A stretch of 40,950 bases of DNA from JBAZTO01 sp041661865 (lineage in GTDB: Bacteria; Planctomycetota; Phycisphaerae; SM23-33): positions 1-40,950 of the forward strand of contig JBAZTO010000038.1 of NCBI GenBank assembly GCA_041661865.1. The letters run 5' to 3'. The notes beneath the pieces were generated by a model that had not been told where the DNA came from, ran no database searches, and saw only the letters and a list, made by a program, of their open reading frames with translations. Made by a program: the position numbers and the translations under genes. Of the stretch, positions 16,857 to 25,001 are shown piece by piece. The stretch's first letter is position 1, and the number at the start of each line of letters is the position of its first letter.

Positions 16857-17267
16857 TCAATTCACGATACGCCGGATACCACTTTTCAGCACAGGAACAT
16901 TGAAATTGATCAGCAGGCCCAACCTTGCGCCCGTGCTCTTCAGATAACTCACCACCTGCCTGCTGTGAACCGGAAGCAGGCCATCCGTGCTCTTCAACTC
17001 AACCACTACACCAGGTTCGACCAGCAAGTCTATCCGTTGGCCCGCGATTGTTATCCCCTTGTACCGGATGTCAACCGGAGCCTGTTGTTGGTAGCGCAGG
17101 TTTCGCAGTCCCAGCTCATGGACCATTGCCCGTTCATACACACTTTCGAGAAGGCCGGGCCCAAGATGCCTATGCACTTCGATGGCGGCCCCGATAATAC
17201 TCTTGGCGGCCTGTTCCACGGGCCCCGGTATCGGCTCGCGATTCTCTTTGTCCAATTCCTCGTTCAT
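16857..17267 (-). CDS. GxxExxY protein (nuclease-like)
   Basis: A 136-residue protein of the GxxExxY family, named after its motif, here G38-L-L-E41-S-V-Y44. A PD-(D/E)XK-like core is visible: D80 in RIDLLV and E90-L-K92, consistent with a nuclease fold. The biological role of the family is not established. The start at ATG 17267 gives the usual short N-terminal lead; an in-frame ATG at 17294 is possible and neither has a strong ribosome site. It sits between purL and purQ, which normally touch, together with flanking repeats, and looks like an inserted cassette. It is not expected to act in purine synthesis. Confidence 0.8.
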   Translation of the reverse strand: MNEELDKENREPIPGPVEQAAKSIIGAAIEVHRHLGPGLLESVYERAMVHELGLRNLRYQQQAPVDIRYKGITIAGQRIDLLVEPGVVVELKSTDGLLPVHSRQVVSYLKSTGARLGLLINFNVPVLKSGIRRIVN

Positions 17268-17339
17268 CTGAGGGATCCCAGGCAGGGGTGGCATGATGCC
17301 ATCGCCCCGTTTCTATTGATACTCTCCAGCCTTTGTATT

Positions 17340-17530
17340 CGCTGTAGTACCTCTTGCCGTTCCTTTGTGGTCTTTCTTTACTTCGTGATCTTTGTGATGG
17401 TTGTGTAACAATTCTTTGCCGTTCTCCGTGCTCTTTGTGTTCTCGGTGGCCTCTGTGATTGCCGTATTTTTCTGTCGTTCTTCGTGGTCTTTCTTTGCTT
17501 TGTGATCTTTGTGATTGCTGTTTCTTTTCC
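17340..17530 (-). repeat. CACRAAG-type short repeats, right flank
   Basis: Read on the minus strand, this stretch consists of imperfect repeats of the kind CACAAAG, CACGAAG, CACGGAG, about 9 bases apart. It is AT-richer than the surrounding genes and extends from the GxxExxY start to the purL stop. An open frame in it encodes only His/Arg/Glu/Lys-rich repeats and is not a gene. Confidence 0.65.
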
Positions 17531-17535
17531 CGCAA

Positions 17536-20439
17536 TCACATCTTAAACGTTCCCTGCCAGGCGTCCTTGGCCGCCTGAATGGGCAGGTCGATGACGCATC
17601 GCCCGCCGCTGTGGATGCTCAGCCGCCCGTCGTCGGTCACGGTGCCGATCTCGCCGCAGGGCAGGTCCTTGACCAGGCGAAGGAACTTGTCGTAATTGGC
17701 GCCGTTGACCTCGACCAGGAACCGCCCAGCCGACTCGCCAAACAGCAGCGCCTGCTCGCTGACGCCCAGGTTGCCGCGGGCGGCGCTGGCGCCGCGCAGG
17801 TCCACCGGCGCCGCAGCCAGGTCCAGGTCGATGCCCCGTCCGCCGGCAAAGGCCATCTCGGCCGCCGCCACCGCCAGGCCGCCTTCGGACAAGTCGTGGC
17901 AGGCGCGGACCAGGCCTTGCGCTATGGCCTGTCCCAGCGCCGCCATCACGCGGCGGTTGGCCTTGACGTCCACCGGCGGCACGTCGCTGCCGGTGGCCAG
18001 GCCCTCGACCATCAGGTAGTGGCTGCCGCCCAGCTCGCTGCCCGAGCGGCCCAGGATGAACAGGTAATTGCCGGCCTCCTTGGCGTCGGCGGTCACGCAG
18101 CGCCGCGCGTCGTCGATCACGCTGATGGCCGAGATCAGCAGCGTCGGCGGGATTGCGATGGTCGCCCCGTCCTCGGTCTGGAACTCGTTGTTGAGCGAGT
18201 CCTTGCCGGAGATGAACGGCGTGCCGTAGACCAGGGCTGCGTCGCGGCAGGCGACGGCGGAGCGCACGAACGAACCCATGCGGTCGCTCTTGTTGCAGTT
18301 GCCCCAGCAGAAGTTGTCCAGAATGGCCGTCCGATCGAGATTGCCGCCGACGGCGACGCAATTCCGCAGCGCCTCGTCGATGGCGTGCAGGGCGCTCTGG
18401 TAGGGGTCCAACTCGCCCAGGCGCGGGTTCATGCCGCAGGAGATGGCCACCGCCTTTTGGCTGCCCAGCACCGGGCGGATGACCGCGGCGTCGCCGGGGC
18501 CGTCCTCGCTCACGCCCACCAGCGGCTTGATGACGCTGCCGCCCTGCACCTCGTGGTCGTACTGGCGGATGATCCATTCCTTGGAGGCCACGTTGGGCGC
18601 GGCGAGGATCTTGAGTAGGACGTCGTTATAGTTGTCGCGCGCCGGCGGCATGGGCGAGGGCCGGGCCGGGGCGGGCAGCACCGCGTCCTTGATGGGGCGC
18701 GGGCAACCATTATGCAGGAAGTCCATGTCCAGTTCGCACACGAGCGACTCGCCGTAGAAAAGCCGCAGCTTGTGGTCGGCCGTGCCGAATCGGCCGATCA
18801 CGGTTGCCTCGACGCCCTCGTCGGCGAAGACCTTCAAGATGCGATCCAGCTTGTCTTGAGGCACCGAGAGCGCCATGCGCTCCTGGGCCTCGGAGATCCA
18901 GATTTCGGCGTAGGACAGGCCGGCGTACTTGATCGGCACGCGATCCAGGTGGACCTCGGCGCCGAGCTTCTCGCCCATCTCGCCGATCGAACTGGACAGG
19001 CCGCCGGCGCCGCAATCGGTGATGTCCGTGTAGAGCCCCTCGTCGCGGGCCTGCATCAGGGTGTCGAGCGTCTTCTTCTCGGTGATGGCGTTGCCGATCT
19101 GGACGGCGTGATTGAACTCGGTCTCGTGTGTGTGCGTCAGCTCGCCCGAGGAGAAGGTCGCGCCGTGGATGCCGTCGCGACCGGTCCGCCCGCCGACTAC
19201 GACGACGGCGTTGCCGTCGCGCGGATCCTTGAAGCACTTGTCACGGGGCATCACGCCCACAGTGCCGCAGAAAACCAGCGGGTTGCCGACGTACTTCTCG
19301 TCGAAGTACACAGCGCCGTTGACCGTGGGGATGCCCATGCGGTTTCCGTAGTCGCGCACGCCCGAGACCACCCCGCGCATGACGCGGCGGGGGTGCAGCA
19401 CGCCCTTGGGTACGCTCGTGGCCGGCATGTCGGGCAGGCCGAAGCAGAAGATGTCGGTATTGGCCACCGGCCTGGCGCCCATACCCGCGCCCAGGATGTC
19501 GCGGATGACGCCACCGATCCCCGTGGCCGCCCCGCCGTAAGGCTCGATGGCTGAGGGGTGATTGTGCGTCTCGACCTTGAAGCACACGGCGTTGGTCTCG
19601 TCGAACTCAATGATGCCCGCGTTGTCCGTAAACACGCTGATGCACCAGGGCTTGTTCAGCTCGCGCGTGGATTGGAAGATGGTGGACTTGATGAGGTTCT
19701 CGATCCGCCCGACCTCCTGGCCGGCCCCGTCCAGCAGGCGAACGTCGCTGCGGAAGGTCTTGTGGCCGCAGTGCTCGCTCCAGGTCTGAGCGATCATTTC
19801 CAGTTCCACGTCGCGCGGCTCGCGGCCGAGGCGGCGGAAGTAATCCTGGATGGCCTTCATCTCCACCAGGTTGAGGAACAGGTCGCCGTCCTTGCTCAGC
19901 TTGAGCAGCGACGAATCGTCCAGATCGCGGATGGGCACCTCGACGATCTTGAGCTGGTAGCCGTGAATGGCGTGCTCAGCCGGCGTGTGGGCGGTGAAGT
20001 ATGCGTCCTCGATGACGGCATTGGCCAGCAGCTTCCGCGCGATGGACTCTGCCGTCGGGGCGTCGAGGGCGCCGATCAGTTCGTAGCGGCGGGCCGTGCC
20101 GGCGGAGTCCAGGGCGATGCCCATGTCGCGGATGGCGCTCTCGGTGGAGGCCGCCACCGGGTCCATGACGCCCGGCTGGAGGTGGACCTCGATGACTCGC
20201 CCGCCGGCGGGGTCGCCGCTGGCGCCCAGCGAGTAGGTCTCCACGACCGGGTCGGTCAGCAGGTCGCCGGCCACGCGGCGGGCGTCCTGCTCCGACAGTG
20301 CGCCGGCCAGGAAGAAAAGCCGCGCCGTGCGGACTTCGCCGATGCCCGAGATGCCCAGTTCGCGAATCTGTGCGGCGACGGCATGGGCCTGCGGGTCCGA
20401 AATGCCGTCCTTGAGCCTGATTTCTATGCGATGGATCAT
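17536..20439 (-). CDS. purL: PurL with two N-terminal PurS-like domains
   Basis: A 967-residue phosphoribosylformylglycinamidine synthase that converts FGAR to FGAM. The small PurL is usually about 740 residues; here the extra 180-or-so residues at the N-terminus are two PurS-like units (about 1-80 and 82-165). PurS normally is a separate subunit bridging PurL and PurQ, so it is fused and doubled. PurL proper begins near 180: TWSEHCGHKTF (219-229) with catalytic H223, GRTGRDGIHGATFSS for nucleotide binding, and a second AIRS-like half. The start ATG at 20439 has GGAG seven to eight bases before. The gene would form a complex with PurQ, encoded downstream. Confidence 0.95.
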   Translation of the reverse strand: MIHRIEIRLKDGISDPQAHAVAAQIRELGISGIGEVRTARLFFLAGALSEQDARRVAGDLLTDPVVETYSLGASGDPAGGRVIEVHLQPGVMDPVAASTESAIRDMGIALDSAGTARRYELIGALDAPTAESIARKLLANAVIEDAYFTAHTPAEHAIHGYQLKIVEVPIRDLDDSSLLKLSKDGDLFLNLVEMKAIQDYFRRLGREPRDVELEMIAQTWSEHCGHKTFRSDVRLLDGAGQEVGRIENLIKSTIFQSTRELNKPWCISVFTDNAGIIEFDETNAVCFKVETHNHPSAIEPYGGAATGIGGVIRDILGAGMGARPVANTDIFCFGLPDMPATSVPKGVLHPRRVMRGVVSGVRDYGNRMGIPTVNGAVYFDEKYVGNPLVFCGTVGVMPRDKCFKDPRDGNAVVVVGGRTGRDGIHGATFSSGELTHTHETEFNHAVQIGNAITEKKTLDTLMQARDEGLYTDITDCGAGGLSSSIGEMGEKLGAEVHLDRVPIKYAGLSYAEIWISEAQERMALSVPQDKLDRILKVFADEGVEATVIGRFGTADHKLRLFYGESLVCELDMDFLHNGCPRPIKDAVLPAPARPSPMPPARDNYNDVLLKILAAPNVASKEWIIRQYDHEVQGGSVIKPLVGVSEDGPGDAAVIRPVLGSQKAVAISCGMNPRLGELDPYQSALHAIDEALRNCVAVGGNLDRTAILDNFCWGNCNKSDRMGSFVRSAVACRDAALVYGTPFISGKDSLNNEFQTEDGATIAIPPTLLISAISVIDDARRCVTADAKEAGNYLFILGRSGSELGGSHYLMVEGLATGSDVPPVDVKANRRVMAALGQAIAQGLVRACHDLSEGGLAVAAAEMAFAGGRGIDLDLAAAPVDLRGASAARGNLGVSEQALLFGESAGRFLVEVNGANYDKFLRLVKDLPCGEIGTVTDDGRLSIHSGGRCVIDLPIQAAKDAWQGTFKM

Positions 20440-20528
20440 TGATTGCTCCGCCTTGAGCTTAAGGAAGCAGGGATTCTAGCAATGCCCGCCCCGCTCGACA
20501 ACGGGAAAGCCGCCAGACATGGGTGTGT

Positions 20529-20660
20529 GGGAGCATTTCAGTTTCCGGGAAGCTCAGCAAAGGGCCTTTCGGTGGCACAGGCTTTCCAGCCTGTGCATCG
20601 CCCAAGCACAGTCAAGAAAGACTGTGCCACCAGCATTTTCCCGGAAACCGAAATGCTTCC
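20529..20660. mobile_element. 132-bp MITE-like element with TIRs and 9-bp duplication
   Basis: In the 342-base gap between purL and ackA, a 23-bp sequence at 20529-20551 returns inverted at 20638-20660 with two mismatches (core CATTTCRGTTTCCGGGAA). Immediately outside both ends is the same 9-mer TGGGTGTGT (20520-20528 and 20661-20669), like a target-site duplication. Inside are two hairpins: a 9-bp stem with TTCC loop (20575-20596) and an 8-bp stem with AAGAAA loop (20606-20627), and an enclosing GGTGGCAC/GTGCCACC pair. There is no coding capacity; it would need a transposase from elsewhere. The rest of the gap (20440-20519, 20670-20781) contains no gene. Confidence 0.75.
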
Positions 20661-20781
20661 TGGGTGTGTCGCAGTCTTGACATGCCAGAAAAAATGGCAT
20701 AGCCTTGAACTGCCGTTGCTCAAGCTGAGCATTTGTTCACTGTTGCAGGGCGACGGGCCAAGCCATTCCAAGAGGAACGTC

Positions 20782-22002
20782 ATGAAGGTATTCGTCGTAA
20801 ACTGCGGTTCCAGTTCCATCAAGTATCAGTTGTTCAGCATGACCAATGAGACGGTTATGGCCAAGGGCCTCCTGGAGCGGATCGGGAGTTCTTCGGCGGT
20901 CCTGCACCACCAGGTGGCCGAGCGAAACGGCAAGCCCGCCGGCAAGGTGGACAAGACCGTCTCGGCCCCCAACCATGCCGAGGGAATGAAGATCCTCCTG
21001 GACATGCTGGTCGATCCGGAACTGGGCGTGATCAGCAGCATCGATGAAATCCAGGCCGTGGGACATCGCGTGGTGCATGGCGGGGAAAAAATCTCCCAGC
21101 CGTGCCTGATCGACGACAACGTGCGGGCCGTGATCCGCGAGAACTTCCAACTGGGCCCGGTTCACAATCCGCCCAATCTCATGGGCATCGACGCGGCGAT
21201 GGCCGACATGCCCACGATTCCCAATGTCGCGGTCTTTGACACGGCCTTCCTGGCCACGCTGCCGCCGCGGGCATACCGCTATGCCGTGCCCGCCGAATGG
21301 TACAACAAGTACCATGTCCGCAAGTATGGCTTCCACGGCACCAGCCACCGTTACGTGACGATCCAGGCGGCCAGGCATCTTGGCAAGAGCCTGGACGATG
21401 TCTGCCTGATCACCGTTCACCTGGGCAACGGCTGCTCGATGACGGCCGTCTCGGGCGGCAAAGCGGTGGATCACTCCATGGGCATGACGCCGCTGGAGGG
21501 GCTGATCATGGGCACGCGGTGCGGGGACATCGACCCGGCCTGCGTCTTTTACATGCAGAAGATGGGCCTGACCACCGACCAGGTGGACGGGACGCTCAAC
21601 AAGAAGTCGGGCCTGCTGGGCGTCAGCGAGTACAGCAACGACATGCGGGACTTGCTGGCCGCCGTTGAGCGCGGCAACGACAAGGCCAGGCTGGCGGTGG
21701 ACATGTTCGTCTACCGCATCGTCAAGTACGTTGGTTCCTACTACACGATCCTGCCGCGGGTGGACGCGGTGGTGCTGACCGGCGGCATCGGGGAGAACTC
21801 CCTGCCCATCCGTCGCCAGATCGTGGACCAGTTGACGCGGCTGGGCGCGATCGCCGACGAAGGCCGCAACGCCGCTGCCGTCGGCGGCAAGGCTGGGGCC
21901 ATCACGGCCGACGGATCGACGCTGCCGGTCTGGGTGATTCCCACCAACGAGGAACTGATGATCGCCCGCGATACCGCCGCCCTGGTTTCGGTGGCGAAAT
22001 GA
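20782..22002 (+). CDS. ackA: Acetate kinase
   Basis: A 406-residue enzyme that interconverts acetyl phosphate and acetate with ATP/ADP, usually paired with phosphotransacetylase in fermentation. The N-terminal NCGSSSIKYQLF (phosphate loop of the ASKHA fold), the HGTSHRYVT stretch, HLGNG and the C-terminal TGGIGENS...TNEELMIARD are all typical. The start is ATG 20782, preceded by AAGAGG; an open frame extends 113 codons further upstream into the mobile-like element and is not part of the protein. No pta gene is next to it. The intact palindrome element lies 121 bases upstream and could influence its promoter. Confidence 0.96.
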   Translation: MKVFVVNCGSSSIKYQLFSMTNETVMAKGLLERIGSSSAVLHHQVAERNGKPAGKVDKTVSAPNHAEGMKILLDMLVDPELGVISSIDEIQAVGHRVVHGGEKISQPCLIDDNVRAVIRENFQLGPVHNPPNLMGIDAAMADMPTIPNVAVFDTAFLATLPPRAYRYAVPAEWYNKYHVRKYGFHGTSHRYVTIQAARHLGKSLDDVCLITVHLGNGCSMTAVSGGKAVDHSMGMTPLEGLIMGTRCGDIDPACVFYMQKMGLTTDQVDGTLNKKSGLLGVSEYSNDMRDLLAAVERGNDKARLAVDMFVYRIVKYVGSYYTILPRVDAVVLTGGIGENSLPIRRQIVDQLTRLGAIADEGRNAAAVGGKAGAITADGSTLPVWVIPTNEELMIARDTAALVSVAK

Positions 22003-22100
22003 CCGGTTGGAAGGGCGATTTTTCTTTGCTAATGACCCCTCCCGCGCGTATACAAAGACGCTAGGAACGGACGCCACGCTTACTGACAAGGAGTCGCAAG

Positions 22101-23051
22101 ATGCGCACGGAGATTAAAATCGGGATCGCTGTCGGTTTGATCGTCGCTGTAGGGGCCGTGTTGTATCTGGTGGTGTTCAACCACGAGGGGGAATCAGGCA
22201 GTCTTACCGGGCCTTCGGGCCAGGCGACGGCCTTGCCGTCCAGGCATGCCGGCTCCTCCAGTAGCGACCCCATTGTCCCGATCATCGGCGGCGCTCCGGC
22301 GGCTCCTGAGGTGGCGGCAGCCACGCCCCAGCCCTCTTCGCCCGCCACCCCCGAGGCGACGACAGTAACCCCCGTTATCACCCCGACGATCGCGTCGGCC
22401 CCGCCCGCGCCGGAGCCCTCGGCCAGTCCCTCCGTCCTGCCTGTGAAGGTGGGCGCGGCCACGACCAAGCCGGCCTCCCCGGCCGCGGCGCCGGTCGCGG
22501 TGGTCGCTCCTGCCGGTGGCAGCACCTATGTGGTCAAGAAAAGCGACACGGGCCTGTGGCGGGTGGCTGAGCAGGTCTATGGGCCAGGCAAGGGGCGTTA
22601 TTGGACCTTGATCGAGAAGGCCAATCCGCAAGTGGATACTTTTCACCTGAGCGAAGGCATGACCTTGGTGATTCCGCCCGTGGCGGACAAGTCCGCGAAG
22701 GGCGGCGAAAAGGTTGTTGCCGCCGGGGTCCAGGTGCCCGAACTGTCCTCGGTCGCCTCGCCGAGCGATACCAGCGAGCACGTTTACACGGTCCAAGCCG
22801 GCGATAGCTGGTGGAGCATCGCGACCAAGGAATACAAGGACGGCAAGTACGCGACGAATCTCCGCAAGGCCAACCCGCACGTGGAGGTCCTCCGGACGGG
22901 CCAGAAGATCAAGCTTCCGGCCATCAATGGCGTCAAGGCTGCCGGGACGGCGGCCACGGTGACGGCCCCCTCAGCGGTCAAGCCGGCGGCCAAGCCCGCC
23001 GTTGCCAGGCCTGCCGCGCCGGTCAATACGGACCGCCCGGTTTTTGATTGA
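22101..23051 (+). CDS. Membrane-anchored protein with two LysM domains
   Basis: The product (316 residues) has an N-terminal transmembrane segment (about 7-26), a long Pro/Ala/Thr/Ser-rich linker (about 35-140), and two LysM domains: YVVKKSDTGLWRVAEQVYG (about 143-195) and YTVQAGDSWWSIATKEY (about 228-275). LysM binds N-acetylglucosamine polymers, so it probably contacts peptidoglycan. An AAGGAGTCGCAAG ribosome site precedes ATG 22101. It sits immediately before a FlgI-like lipoprotein, so both may work in the cell envelope. No enzyme domain is visible. Confidence 0.82.
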   Translation: MRTEIKIGIAVGLIVAVGAVLYLVVFNHEGESGSLTGPSGQATALPSRHAGSSSSDPIVPIIGGAPAAPEVAAATPQPSSPATPEATTVTPVITPTIASAPPAPEPSASPSVLPVKVGAATTKPASPAAAPVAVVAPAGGSTYVVKKSDTGLWRVAEQVYGPGKGRYWTLIEKANPQVDTFHLSEGMTLVIPPVADKSAKGGEKVVAAGVQVPELSSVASPSDTSEHVYTVQAGDSWWSIATKEYKDGKYATNLRKANPHVEVLRTGQKIKLPAINGVKAAGTAATVTAPSAVKPAAKPAVARPAAPVNTDRPVFD

Positions 23052-23145
23052 TCGCGGGGAAACGGAGTACCTCGCTGTATATTGGCTGGAGTATCGCCTC
23101 GGCTGAAGGCCAGCGGAGGCGCGTCACAACGCGAGGTAGGGTTTG

Positions 23146-24867
23146 ATGATGTCCAGAGTGGTGAGACTGTTGTTGGTGGGGATAGTGTTTGGCCTCTTGA
23201 CGGCCGGCTGCAACATGGGGGGGGGCAAAACGCCCCTCGCCAGGCCGCGGCCTCAACCGGCCGAAGTCTTTCCCCCGCACATCGCCGGTACCGTCGCCGA
23301 GTATGCCGCACTGGCCGGCGGAGGGGACGTGGCCGTTCAGGGCTACGGGCTGGTGATGGGCCTGGGCAAGAACGGATCGTCCGAGGTTCCCGCGCACCTG
23401 CGGGAACATTTCAACCAGTATCTGCGGAAGCACAAGATATCCTCGTCGCGCGGCGAAGACGAGTCCAGCCCCAGCGACATCCTGCGGGACTTGGACACGG
23501 CGGTGGTGCTCGTGCGAGGCGTCATTCCTCCCGGCGCGCCGGCCGGCACGCGGTTCGATGTCGAGATTTCCGCTTTGCCCGAGACGCAGACCCGCAGTCT
23601 CGACGGCGGCGTGCTGCTGCCGACAGAGATGCATCTGGCCGCCACGGGCCCCGAAACGGCCGGCAGGCAATCGAGGTCCTGGGCTGAGGCTTCGGGCCCG
23701 ATGTTCGTTAACCCGTTCCTGAACTTCGCCGACTCCAAGGACCAGTCCAAGTTCCGCGAGGCGCGGGTCATTGGCGGCGGCAAAACTACCGTCAGCCAAA
23801 GCATCCGCCTGCAACTGCAACACGCCGATTACCAGCGGGCTGACCTCATTCAGACGCGCATCCGCGATCGTTTTGGTCCCAACATCGCCACGGCCAAGGA
23901 CGACTCCACGGTCGAAATACGGATTCCGCCCGCCTACGTCCGCGACTACCAGCCCTTCCTGCAACTGATCATGCACCTTCCTCTCCGGCAGGGAAGCGGG
24001 AATTGGGAGACACAGGCCCGCGAGATTGCCGCCGCGATGGAAGGCTCGGGCGCCAATCACGACGAATTGGCGCTGGTTTGGGAGGCCATGGGGCGGCAGG
24101 TGCTGCCGGTGGTGCAGAAACTCTACAATTCCCCCAACCAGACGGCTGCCTATTACGCCGGCAGGGCCGGGATGAGGCTGGAGGATCGACTTGGGACCGA
24201 GGTGGTGGCGCGATACGCCCAGATGAAGGGATCGCCGCTCCAGATCAAGGCCATCGAGGAACTGGGCAAGTACGGCCGGACCGGCGGCGCGAATGTGGCG
24301 TTGCACGAACTGCTGGACGACGAGAACGAGATGGTTCGCATCGCGGCCTACGAGGCGCTCCGCCAGCGGGGCGATACGGCACGCATCCGTCGCTCGACCA
24401 TCAAGGGGCAGTTTGATCTGGACGTGGTGACATCGAGCCGCAAGTCGGTGGTTTATGCCAGTCAGTGTATCGACCAGCGGCTGGTCCTGTTCGGTGGGGA
24501 CATCACGGTGCGGAGGCCGCTGTTCTTCAATGCCCCCGGCGACGTGGTGACCGTTCACGCCTCCAGCCCCGAGGACGAGCTGTCGATTTTTCGCGTGATT
24601 CCTCGCACCGGCAGGAACAGCCAGACCTTCCAAGCGGCCCCGCGGGTGGAAGATCTGGTCAGGTTGATGGGCACAATGCCCGATCCGGGAACCCAGTCGT
24701 CGATCTACGGCCTGGGGTTGACCTATGGGCAGGTGGTGGGCATTCTCCAGCGAATGTGTCAGGAAAAGGACATCCAGGCGGAATTCCGCTTGCAAGTGCT
24801 GCCGGAGGTCCAGAAAATCTATAAAGGCAGCGTGACGGTGGGCAGGCCGGATATGCCCGGGTCGTAG
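23146..24867 (+). CDS. FlgI-like lipoprotein with HEAT-like repeats
   Basis: A 573-residue exported protein. The lipobox TAGC puts a lipid on C22. Residues about 45-290 resemble flagellar P-ring protein FlgI: VQGYGLVMGLGKNG, DTAVVLVRGVIPPGAPAGTRFDVEISALP, RSLDGGVLLPTEM and RVIGGGKT. A later part (about 345-420) reads like HEAT repeats (AIEELGKYG..., LDDENEMVRIAAYEALRQRG), not found in FlgI. No other flagellar gene is near, so a P-ring role is doubtful; a ring or scaffold in the envelope is more likely. ATG 23146 or 23149 fits the GAGGTAGGG upstream; TTG 23143 is less likely. The neighbouring LysM protein may be its partner. Confidence 0.72.
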   Translation: MMSRVVRLLLVGIVFGLLTAGCNMGGGKTPLARPRPQPAEVFPPHIAGTVAEYAALAGGGDVAVQGYGLVMGLGKNGSSEVPAHLREHFNQYLRKHKISSSRGEDESSPSDILRDLDTAVVLVRGVIPPGAPAGTRFDVEISALPETQTRSLDGGVLLPTEMHLAATGPETAGRQSRSWAEASGPMFVNPFLNFADSKDQSKFREARVIGGGKTTVSQSIRLQLQHADYQRADLIQTRIRDRFGPNIATAKDDSTVEIRIPPAYVRDYQPFLQLIMHLPLRQGSGNWETQAREIAAAMEGSGANHDELALVWEAMGRQVLPVVQKLYNSPNQTAAYYAGRAGMRLEDRLGTEVVARYAQMKGSPLQIKAIEELGKYGRTGGANVALHELLDDENEMVRIAAYEALRQRGDTARIRRSTIKGQFDLDVVTSSRKSVVYASQCIDQRLVLFGGDITVRRPLFFNAPGDVVTVHASSPEDELSIFRVIPRTGRNSQTFQAAPRVEDLVRLMGTMPDPGTQSSIYGLGLTYGQVVGILQRMCQEKDIQAEFRLQVLPEVQKIYKGSVTVGRPDMPGS

Positions 24868-25001
24868 CGGCCGTGAGAAGTAGAGGGCCTGCCGTTTTGT
24901 TTTGGAGTGGACCGGAAGCGCCGCGCGTTCCGGTTGGTGTTTTCTGCCTGGCTGCTCGCACGGACAGCGGGCGGTAATTCGCGTTAGGGAAAACGCTTCG
25001 T

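Noticed and set aside
17170..17535. Frame rich in HRGHREHKEH-type peptide next to GxxExxY
   Set aside because: It only translates the purine-rich short repeats; no gene-like start or family.
20443..20781. Longer ackA with 113 extra N-terminal codons
   Set aside because: The extension crosses the mobile-like element; acetate kinase homology begins at ATG 20782, which has a ribosome site.
23146..24867. Evidence of a flagellar gene cluster
   Set aside because: Only a FlgI-like domain is present; neighbours are LysM and smc, and the protein is a lipoprotein with extra repeats.
24868..25001. Terminator before smc (GC stretch followed by TTTTGTTTT)
   Set aside because: The stem is too weak and imperfect to support a call.
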